Source of the DNA: Ruegeria atlantica | GTDB lineage: Bacteria; Pseudomonadota; Alphaproteobacteria; Rhodobacterales; Rhodobacteraceae | Reading direction: 5' to 3' | NCBI RefSeq assembly: GCF_001458195.1 | Contig: NZ_CYPU01000011.1 | Coordinates: 1-64,000, forward strand | Length of the DNA: 64,000 nucleotides | In this document: piece after piece, positions 57,521 through 64,000 of the stretch | Position numbering within the stretch: the stretch's first letter is position 1 | Layout of the letters: every line of letters begins with the position of its first letter | Notes under the pieces: generated by a model | What the model was told of the DNA's origin: nothing | Database searches by the model: none | The model's input: only the letters and a program-made list of their open reading frames with translations | Position numbers and translations under genes: made by a program

Positions 57521-58996
57521 ATGATGCTATCCAAATCTGATTACATGATGTTTCTCAGGCACCCCGCCTGGCTCTGGATCAAGAAACACGCCAGGCATCT
57601 GTTGCCGCCGATCGACCCTTCATTGCAAGCACGGTTTGACGAGGGGCACGCGTTTGAGCCCTACGCGGAAGAGCTATTTGGTGATCTCGTTCGCCTCGGT
57701 TTTTCAGATTTTTCAGAATACCAAGCTCTGCCCGCGCGCACTTTAGAAGTCTGGAGGAACGGTGCAAACGCGGTGGCGCAGGGACGCTATGAAGATGGAA
57801 CCATAACTTGCATCTCCGACATCGTGAGCCGAAGTGACGATGGGTACGTTCTGACAGAAATCAAGAGCGGAACTTCTGCAAAGCCCGAACACACATTTGA
57901 TCTCGCATTCCAGCGTATCGTGCTTGAGGCAGCCGGGTTTCCCATTGCGCGCTGCGAAGTGGCACATGTGAACCGTGATTACGTCAGAAATGGCGAAATC
58001 AATCCTCAAGAGCTTGTCAGCATCACTGACATCACGAATGCGGTGACTGAGCAGCTCGAAAAAACACGCACGCGTATCGATCAGGCATTGAGCGTCGTTG
58101 CCAGCGGTACGATGCCTGATCCGTACCCCGAACGTGCGCGCCTTAAATCCTACGGTGAATGGCTGGAGATCCGTGAGAAGCTAGACCCTCCAATCGCGCC
58201 GGACAGCATCCACCACCTTCCGTTCATGAACGCGGAAAAAGCCTCCGAACTAATCGCAGACGGAATCACAAAGATTGACGAGATCAGTGATCCATCTGTG
58301 TTGGGCAAGTCGACACAGCGCTATTTGAGAGCTCGGGCGAACGGTGCACGCACTATCGATCATCAGGAGTTAAGCAGGTTTCTGAGCGAGATTGTCTATC
58401 CGGTTCACTATTTTGACTACGAGACATCTCAGAGTTTGCTGCCACCCTGGGACGGAACGCGTCCCTATCAGCAAGTGGCTTTCCAGTATTCCTTGCATAT
58501 CCAGCATGAGCCTGGCGGAGAAATCGAGCACAGGGAGTATCTCCACCGAGACGCCACTAACCCGATGCCAGCCTTACTGAATAGACTTCGTGAGGACATG
58601 GGAGACGTTGGCTCTGTATTGGTTTGGTATGCTCCGTTCGAGAAATCGCGCAATACGGAAATGGCGGAAACTTACCCAGAGCATGCAGAGTTCCTGGAAG
58701 GCCTAAACGCCCGCGTTGTAGATCTTATGAAGCCGTTTGCGGATGAAGTGATCAACGATCCCGCGTTCAACGGAAGCGCCTCTATCAAGGCCGTTCTTCC
58801 AGCGTTTTTGCCAGAACTTTCATACGATGATCTGGACATCAAAGAGGGGGCGAGCGCCTCTCGCCTTTGGAAGGACGTGACACTGACCGAACCGGATGAT
58901 CCAGCGCGCGAAAAGGTCTATTCTGATCTTGTGGCGTATTGCACGCGCGACACTTGGGCGATGGTTGCAATTCATCACGAATTGTTGGGGATGTGA
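57521..58996 (+). CDS. DUF2779 protein: Cas4-like nuclease plus DEDD exonuclease-like domain
   Basis: 491 aa. The N-terminal region (SKSDYMMFLRHPAWLWIKKH) leads into a PD-(D/E)XK-type core with CISDIV (Asp100) and LTEIKSG (Glu113-x-Lys115). The C-terminal DUF2779 domain begins VHYFDYET (Asp298, Glu300) and ends YCTRDTWAM, the pattern of DEDD 3'-5' exonucleases. The cysteines that bind Fe-S in Cas4 and many DUF2779 proteins are not seen around the N-terminus. Function unknown; DNA or RNA processing is inferred. 174 nt precede the next gene on the same strand. Confidence 0.78.
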   Translation: MMLSKSDYMMFLRHPAWLWIKKHARHLLPPIDPSLQARFDEGHAFEPYAEELFGDLVRLGFSDFSEYQALPARTLEVWRNGANAVAQGRYEDGTITCISDIVSRSDDGYVLTEIKSGTSAKPEHTFDLAFQRIVLEAAGFPIARCEVAHVNRDYVRNGEINPQELVSITDITNAVTEQLEKTRTRIDQALSVVASGTMPDPYPERARLKSYGEWLEIREKLDPPIAPDSIHHLPFMNAEKASELIADGITKIDEISDPSVLGKSTQRYLRARANGARTIDHQELSRFLSEIVYPVHYFDYETSQSLLPPWDGTRPYQQVAFQYSLHIQHEPGGEIEHREYLHRDATNPMPALLNRLREDMGDVGSVLVWYAPFEKSRNTEMAETYPEHAEFLEGLNARVVDLMKPFADEVINDPAFNGSASIKAVLPAFLPELSYDDLDIKEGASASRLWKDVTLTEPDDPAREKVYSDLVAYCTRDTWAMVAIHHELLGM

Positions 58997-59170
58997 GCTC
59001 ATCGTACTCACCGTGAACTGTCCGTCGGAGCTGATAGGGTAGAAAAATGCAATGTCTGGATGGTTTGATGCTGCCCACATGGCCCTTTTTGTTCAATGGA
59101 TAGGACGCCGCAAGATAGCCGCAATGCCCCGCTATGGTCGAACCGTCGTGAACTTTGAAAGGCTGCATCA

Positions 59171-59827
59171 ATGAACAAGCCCTTTGAGTTGCTGTCGATG
59201 GACCGGGAGCATTGGCAACAGCGCCTGACCGGTTTGGAAAAACACCTTGGCTACAAGCACGGGTTCAAGCTGCTCTTCAGCCCTTGGCGACTACTGGGCA
59301 CAGCGCACACACTGTTTCTAAGCCTAAATCCAGGTGGCGATCCCTCGGATGGCAAGGAGCCGCTTAGAATTGCCTCAGATGAGCGTGGATGCTCATACAC
59401 CATTCCGGGTATGAACCATAAGCCCATAGCGCATCAGTATGTTCGTTTGTGCGAGCTCATAGGCCAAGACCCAGAAGATGTTTTGGCTGCAACGCTTATG
59501 CCATTTCGAACCGATGATTGGGACCGCAAACGAGACGAAGTGAACATTGCGATTACCCGAGATTTTTGGAGCTTGGTCGTCAACAACGGAAGGATAAAGA
59601 AGGTCATTGCGGTATCGGACACGGTCGAAAAAGAAATACTGAAGTTGACCGGAGCCCGCCTACAGGCTGAAATTCCGGCCAACTGGGCAAAAGTGAAGAT
59701 CCGTCGCTACAGAAACAATGATGGGCTTACGGTTTACGCCTTGCCGCATCTTTCGCGGTTCAAGCTGCTGTCCAGGAACGAAAGCATCCAACAGCTAATC
59801 AAGCTATTCGAATTGGATCAAAACTGA
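59171..59827 (+). CDS. Uracil-DNA-glycosylase-fold-like protein, unknown role
   Basis: 218 aa. The segment LFLSLNPGGDPSDGKEPLRIA resembles the catalytic-loop region of the UDG superfamily, ATLMPFRTDDWDRKRDE a central helix, and YALPHLSRFKLLSR the position of the HPS leucine loop. The match is by pattern only and no catalytic residue is certain. Its stop overlaps the next start by 1 nt, so it is translated with the PD-(D/E)XK gene. Possible role in DNA repair or defence. Confidence 0.55.
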   Translation: MNKPFELLSMDREHWQQRLTGLEKHLGYKHGFKLLFSPWRLLGTAHTLFLSLNPGGDPSDGKEPLRIASDERGCSYTIPGMNHKPIAHQYVRLCELIGQDPEDVLAATLMPFRTDDWDRKRDEVNIAITRDFWSLVVNNGRIKKVIAVSDTVEKEILKLTGARLQAEIPANWAKVKIRRYRNNDGLTVYALPHLSRFKLLSRNESIQQLIKLFELDQN

Positions 59828-60270
59828 TGGATATCTACGAAATTTGTTCCAGCCAACCAGATTTGGTTCGGCGTATGCTTCAGCATTCGACCGGTCCATT
59901 GGGCGAGGTGTTGGTTGCAATGGAGTTGGAAAAACGGGGATTCAAAACCGAGGTGATGGGAAATACCAAGCAACTTGATATGAGAACCACATCGCCCTCA
60001 GGCAGAACCTTTTCTGTCGAAATCAAGTCAAAGAAAACGTCGTCTGCTTGGTGGGTGCAGACAGAGCCTGAGCGGTCAGACTTTTGGATATTCACAAGGT
60101 TGGATATCGAAGCACTAAAAATAACTGACCTGTGGATCCTTACCCTACAAGAAGTCAAAGACCTCTGGCGTTCAAAGCCTTACAATCTAGCTAATCGCGG
60201 GCGCGGTGACATTCCAGATCACTTCTTACGGGACTGGGAGCAGCACCAGTGGTATAAGCTACAAGCCTGA
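59827..60270 (+). CDS. PD-(D/E)XK nuclease-fold protein
   Basis: 147 aa. GPLGEVLVAMELEKRGF gives Glu27, GNTKQLDMRT gives Asp51 and FSVEIKSKK gives Glu65-x-Lys67: the E...D...ExK layout of restriction-type and resolvase nucleases. WWVQTEPERSDFWIFTRLD follows as in group-of-unknown restriction-like proteins. Coupled by a 1-nt overlap to the UDG-like gene. Likely nuclease; substrate unknown. Confidence 0.72.
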   Translation: MDIYEICSSQPDLVRRMLQHSTGPLGEVLVAMELEKRGFKTEVMGNTKQLDMRTTSPSGRTFSVEIKSKKTSSAWWVQTEPERSDFWIFTRLDIEALKITDLWILTLQEVKDLWRSKPYNLANRGRGDIPDHFLRDWEQHQWYKLQA

Positions 60271-60391
60271 TCCGTCAGATGTCAGTGAACCAGGGTGCTC
60301 AATAGTCCTTTTTGTATCCACGCAAACGGGCGCTGGTTAAAAGGTGTGTACCATGAATCGTTCCTGATTTTCTGTAAAAATATCACATTAA

Positions 60392-61366
60392 TCAATTGTT
60401 TGGATCGACACCGTTTGGCTGCATCTCAAAACATCGCCCGTCAATTTCAAATCCATATATGTAGCACGCGCTCACGTCTTGGCCGTCCGACCACCAACTC
60501 TGCAGCCAGTCTTTGAAACTTGCCGTTCCTTCCGTCGTGGATGTCCAAATCGAGCTTACGCCGTCGGACCCCTGGTCCCAAGCAAAACGGATGCCATCCA
60601 CACCTTGATCATACAAGAACCGAGCGCTCGATTGCGTCCATTCGAAATGACTGTCCCAGTCGATTTGCGGCATTTCGATAGCCTTTAGTTCCTCGAAGCT
60701 GGGCATAACGGCTCTTGCTGCGCTCATCGCTTCTGATGGCTTTTTCTTCGCTGCGGCCCAGATTTCTTGGCCCGACGGTACCTCCATGGAGCAGACCGTA
60801 GCCTCGTTGGCGTCAGGTTCGAGCGACGGGTCAAAGGCTCGGCTAAGTGCGTTCATATCCTTGATGGTTTCGCAAAGATCATACAGCTCGAGCGCGGTTA
60901 CTCCCACGATTACCGCGGTGCCGGCGTAAGGAATGGCTTCGCCTACGACCGAGCCTGCGCTTCTGCTCGCTGTCGCCGCTGCCCGTTTGGAAATCGTCGA
61001 GGTGGTTGCAAGCACGGCTGCTTTTGCAGTCGTGCGCTTGCCTTTGTGGACGATCATCTTCTCCTCAGCAAACTTTTTTGCGACAAGCTTCTGGGCTGCG
61101 AGATCTTCACTCAAGGACGCCACCTTGGTTTTTAGCTCACGATTGTGTCTCTTTTGGTCAGCCAAGTGTTTGTTGAGCTTTTTCTTCTCATTGGCTTGGT
61201 GTGTCGCCACAGACTGTTTACCGGTAACGGCCTCGAAAGCACTCGAGGCCACGTCGAAGGCGGCACCTCCAGCCGTGATCAATAGATTGAATGCGAGTGA
61301 CGCGGCCAAAAGCAACGGGGTCACGATCATCCATATCGTACGAAACACTTTCCAAGTTCTCTTCAT
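60392..61366 (-). CDS. Membrane-anchored coiled-coil protein of unknown function
   Basis: 324 aa. One N-terminal membrane helix (residues ~10-32, IWMIVTPLLLAASLAFNLL), a charged coiled coil (~55-105, NEKKKLNKHLADQKRHNRELKTKVASL in part), an Ala-rich hydrophobic segment (~145-160, AIPYAGTAVIVGVTALELYDL) and an acidic C-terminal part rich in Trp (ESWTQSSARF-like). No family recognised. Convergent with the PD-(D/E)XK gene and downstream of the recombinase-like gene. Confidence 0.6.
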   Translation of the reverse strand: MKRTWKVFRTIWMIVTPLLLAASLAFNLLITAGGAAFDVASSAFEAVTGKQSVATHQANEKKKLNKHLADQKRHNRELKTKVASLSEDLAAQKLVAKKFAEEKMIVHKGKRTTAKAAVLATTSTISKRAAATASRSAGSVVGEAIPYAGTAVIVGVTALELYDLCETIKDMNALSRAFDPSLEPDANEATVCSMEVPSGQEIWAAAKKKPSEAMSAARAVMPSFEELKAIEMPQIDWDSHFEWTQSSARFLYDQGVDGIRFAWDQGSDGVSSIWTSTTEGTASFKDWLQSWWSDGQDVSACYIYGFEIDGRCFEMQPNGVDPNN

Positions 61367-61608
61367 CTCAACATAAATCCTTTGGAGCCTTTGTGCTTGA
61401 TGACCTGTACGAACAGGTCAACTCAGGGCTTCTCCATGCCTGGGGTCTGCTCTCTTAGCTCTTGATTCAACCAAACACTTATTCACTGAACGAGGATGCA
61501 ACTTTTTAATTTCTGCCAACATTTTTCATGCAGAAGACATGTTGGCGAAAACGCAGAAGCGAAGTCGGTGCTAGGCTAAGGACATCGGAGACGCGCGGAA
61601 GGCTTTTG

Positions 61609-62229
61609 TCAGGAGTTTTTTTTCAGGAAGAGACGGACATTACTCTCGCTCCACCGCTTGCCGCTTGGAGATGGCGTGTGTTCGGCGTTCAAGGCTTCAG
61701 CCAAGGCTGCGTAGCTCATATCGCTTGATTTCAACTGCCTGGCTCTATCGAGGGCTGCGGCCTCTCTTTTAGGTTTTGAATTCATCCATTCGAGCTGCCG
61801 GCGGCGCCATTCAGAAAAATGCTTGTGTGGGTCGAACGACCAGTCGGCGGTGATGAGAGGATCAGGATCTAGTTTCTCTATCGTCAATTCGGTTCGTTCA
61901 AACCAATCAGTCATGTAACCGTGACGCCGCCAGTTTTTCACGCGTGAAAAATCGACGATGATTACCGTCGCATCTCGTTCGAGGCACTCCACTTCCATCG
62001 CATTCAGTGTGTCTTGGATCAATGCGCTGCCACGATCTGGTTCGATCTCCATGAATATTTCTTCGCGTATCAAATCCAAGTCATGCTTTTTTGCGTATCT
62101 GCGTATCATTTCCTTCTGGTAGCGAATGGTGCGGCTGACCTCAGCGGCTTCATCTACGTCCGACGGCAAATCGACGAAGTGCGCCCAAGTGACTGGGAGC
62201 GTCCAATAAAATCCAACCGCCTTTTCCAC
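61609..62229 (-). CDS. Serine-recombinase-like protein lacking the catalytic motif
   Basis: 206 aa. SRTIRYQKEMIRRYAKKHDLDL, EIEPDRGSALIQDTLNAM and ATVIIVDFSRVKNWRRHGYM follow the order of the serine-recombinase N-terminal domain, and the C-terminus SYAALAEALNAEHTPSPSGKRWSESNVRLFLKK resembles the recombinase helix-turn-helix. At the N-terminus the expected YxRxSxxxQ reads FYWTLPVTW, so the nucleophile Ser and its Arg are missing. It could be an inactive relative with a DNA-binding role. No recombinase zinc domain is present. Confidence 0.6.
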   Translation of the reverse strand: MEKAVGFYWTLPVTWAHFVDLPSDVDEAAEVSRTIRYQKEMIRRYAKKHDLDLIREEIFMEIEPDRGSALIQDTLNAMEVECLERDATVIIVDFSRVKNWRRHGYMTDWFERTELTIEKLDPDPLITADWSFDPHKHFSEWRRRQLEWMNSKPKREAAALDRARQLKSSDMSYAALAEALNAEHTPSPSGKRWSESNVRLFLKKNS

Positions 62230-62336
62230 TCTTTTTTACCTTCCAAGTGACCAAATCCGCAAAATCCCGAGGCATCCGACGCGACTTAATAAGCCGATGT
62301 AGATTCCTGGAAATCGAAAAACACGGAGTCTTCCAT

Positions 62337-64000
62337 ATGAGCAGCGATACTCAATCATTTGCAGCAATTCTTCCTCAAGTCATCACCGCAGTCGAGACTG
62401 TTGGTGCCATGATCCGTGCAGAGTTCCACCGCCCAGGCGGACCTCGCGGTACGTCACACAAAGCTGCAGTGGACACCGAAGCAGAGCTCTTTCTGAAGAA
62501 TGAACTGATGTCACTCCACCCAGCTTCCTGGCTTGGTGAAGAAACGGATAGCTGCGAGGTCGATTGTTCCGACATCTGGATCGTAGACCCGCACGATGGA
62601 ACTGCAGACTTCATGAACGGTCTACGTGGGTCTGCGGTCTCAGTGGCGCTCCTAAGTGAAGGTCGGCCCGTGCTTGGTGTCGTTTACGCACCAACAGCGC
62701 CCGATGACAGCGGTGACATGATTTCTTGGGCTTTGGGCGCGGAACTCATCCGAAATGGACGTGCTGTGGAGCCTGAACCAACAAGCGGCAACCCAGTGAT
62801 CGCTCTCAATGCCGACGCAGCAAACTATGCGCTTCCAAACCACATCTCATTTGGTGGAGCTCGCGTGCGACCGCTCCCGAGCCCGGCTTATCGGGCAGCC
62901 CTGGCTGCCGTGGGCGAGGTCGACGCTGCGATCAGCCTGGTGCAGGGGCTGTCGTCTTGGGACATTGCTGGAGGACATGCGCTGCTTATCGGTGCTGGTA
63001 AAGCCATGGTTCAGTTGGATGGGCAAGAGCTGAACTATGCTTCGAACTGGTTTCAAGGCTTCATTGCGGGCTCGGCTGACATCGTTTGCAGACTGTCATC
63101 GGTCCAAGTGTCTTCCAGCGGAAGAATTGATAGGAAACCGGCTGTTCCAAGCACCAGAACCGGTTCGGCTCCGTTGCTTTCACGCGCTCACGGGACAATG
63201 CTGGGGCAGCTGGCGGGCGATGCACTTGGATCGTTCGTCGAGTTTCTGGACCCTCAAACGATCCTAGATCGCCACCCTGAGGGCGTCGTCGAATTACGCG
63301 ATGGCGGAACGTGGAACCTGATATCGGGTCAGCCCACGGACGACAGTGAAATGGCGCTTGCGCTTGCAAGAAGCATTTGCGCTCGCAAACGATATGTCAG
63401 CAACGACGTAGCTCAGGCCTACATCGACTGGCGAAACTCGGGTCCCTTTGACATCGGTCATACGACATCGAGTGCTATCTCGGCGTTGGAGGCAGGTGAA
63501 CTCGTGCAATCCGAGAGCCAGGCCAATGGCGCTTTGATGCGTGCTTGTCCAATCGGGATTTTTTCCGTTGGCAATCCAAAGCTTGCAGCGCTGCTCGCGC
63601 GCCAGGACGCGTCCTTGACGCACCCCAACAGCATCACGATGGCCGCAAACGCCGCATATGTTGCAGCAATCTCAGTGGGCGTTGCTGGGGGCGAAGAAGA
63701 GGAAATGTGGGCTGCAGCCTACAGCCACGCTGGAGAAGATGAAGGGGCCGACATGGTTCGAAATAGGCTCTTGGCGGCCAGATCGAACCGCCCTCAAGAC
63801 TTCCAACACCAGATGGGTTGGGCACTCACGGCTTTTCAAAATGCATTTTTTTGCTTGATGTCCGAGCAAACGCTGCGGGACGCGGTAGTGGGCACAGTCG
63901 CTTTTGGTGGAGATACCGATACAAATGGTGCAATTTGCGGTGCCCTGTTGGGCGCGCGGCAGGGACGGGACGCCGTGCCGTTGCAATGGCGAAATTCGGT
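62337..64000 (+). CDS. Inositol-monophosphatase-like / ADP-ribosylglycohydrolase fusion (3' end cut by window)
   Basis: The frame stays open to the window end (554 residues seen). Residues ~1-250 resemble inositol monophosphatase: GEE at 67-69, DPHDGT at 84-89 and WDIAGG at 208-213, the metal ligands of the family. Residues ~283 onward are an ADP-ribosylglycohydrolase: GQLAGDALGSF, TDDSEMAL (Thr334-Asp-Asp) and GGDTDTNGAI, which supply the two-metal site. Start ATG 62337 with CGGAG upstream. The fusion suggests removal or recycling of ADP-ribose-type metabolites; the substrate is inference. Smaller frames on both strands within it are shadows. Confidence 0.82.
   Translation, partial: MSSDTQSFAAILPQVITAVETVGAMIRAEFHRPGGPRGTSHKAAVDTEAELFLKNELMSLHPASWLGEETDSCEVDCSDIWIVDPHDGTADFMNGLRGSAVSVALLSEGRPVLGVVYAPTAPDDSGDMISWALGAELIRNGRAVEPEPTSGNPVIALNADAANYALPNHISFGGARVRPLPSPAYRAALAAVGEVDAAISLVQGLSSWDIAGGHALLIGAGKAMVQLDGQELNYASNWFQGFIAGSADIVCRLSSVQVSSSGRIDRKPAVPSTRTGSAPLLSRAHGTMLGQLAGDALGSFVEFLDPQTILDRHPEGVVELRDGGTWNLISGQPTDDSEMALALARSICARKRYVSNDVAQAYIDWRNSGPFDIGHTTSSAISALEAGELVQSESQANGALMRACPIGIFSVGNPKLAALLARQDASLTHPNSITMAANAAYVAAISVGVAGGEEEEMWAAAYSHAGEDEGADMVRNRLLAARSNRPQDFQHQMGWALTAFQNAFFCLMSEQTLRDAVVGTVAFGGDTDTNGAICGALLGARQGRDAVPLQWRNS

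Noticed and set aside
62809-63858. Several short frames on both strands (for example 63037-63267, 63061-63369, 63294-63623)
   Set aside because: They lie inside the continuous phosphatase/glycohydrolase frame that starts at 62337 and stays open to the window end.
54000-64000. attR copy of the tRNA-Arg 3' end
   Set aside because: No second occurrence of the T-arm/acceptor sequence was found by eye; the border may be outside the window.

Overview
The window reads as a chromosome segment of an alphaproteobacterium of the Rhodobacteraceae (Roseobacter group, Ruegeria-like). This rests on the ribosomal protein sequences, the gene order rpmH-rnpA-yidD ... yidC-MOSC-engB ... argB, a bzt/aap-type amino-acid ABC transporter, an ATP12 chaperone and a zinc-type adenylate kinase LID. 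No database was searched, so the genus is an inference.

Positions 1-27050 hold the str/S10/spc/alpha ribosomal cluster in the normal order (tuf, rpsJ-rplC-rplD-rplW, rplB-rpsS-rplV-rpsC-rplP, rpmC-rpsQ-rplN-rplX-rplE-rpsN-rpsH-rplF-rplR-rpsE-rpmD, rplO-secY-adk, rpsM-rpsK-rpoA-rplQ). It is cut by accessory genes at four places: tuf|rpsJ (M19-like protein), rplW|rplB (aldose epimerase, fatty acid desaturase, a 58-aa protein, an ATPase/STAS-like pair), rplP|rpmC (amino-acid synthesis family protein, 2OG-Fe oxygenase, cold-shock protein) and rpmD|rplO (MarR, monooxygenase, membrane protein, DUF1127, a dead glycosyltransferase). Before rpsJ, rpmC, rplO and rpsM a promoter of the form TTGCCA or TTGACC-N17-TA lets the ribosomal genes restart.

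The most unusual feature is in the rplW|rplB gap. Each of the first three inserted genes is followed within about 0-8 nt of its stop codon by a diverged copy of the rplW 3' end; the first two copies also carry a hairpin terminator. The resulting order is rplW-galM-tail-desaturase-tail-small ORF-tail. It looks like serial insertion of single-gene units at the rplW 3' end, each regenerating the tail. I know of no described system of this kind.

Positions 27050-38400 hold a TauD-like dioxygenase, a Do-like periplasmic protease, rarA, an rluC-type pseudouridine synthase, a HAD phosphatase, the ATP12 chaperone and a four-gene polar amino-acid ABC transporter. On the minus strand, 38400-50000 run (in transcription order) rpmH, rnpA, yidD, an AidB-like acyl-CoA dehydrogenase, ttcA, a broken GGDEF/EAL gene, yidC, a MOSC protein, engB, a DUF2946 protein, an internally deleted PepSY gene, argB, a ferredoxin-like protein and sixA. 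Positions 50288-53843 carry a TVP38-type membrane protein, a flavoprotein disulfide reductase and a sensor histidine kinase.

A tRNA-Arg(ACG) at 53908 marks the start of an accessory, lower-GC-looking segment that runs to the window end. It holds a membrane-anchored patatin-like protein, a two-nuclease-domain DUF2779 protein, a UDG-fold-like protein coupled to a PD-(D/E)XK protein, a coiled-coil membrane protein, a serine-recombinase-like protein without the usual catalytic motif, and an inositol-monophosphatase/ADP-ribosylglycohydrolase fusion cut by the window end. This part is a candidate genomic or defence island; the role is inferred from content only.
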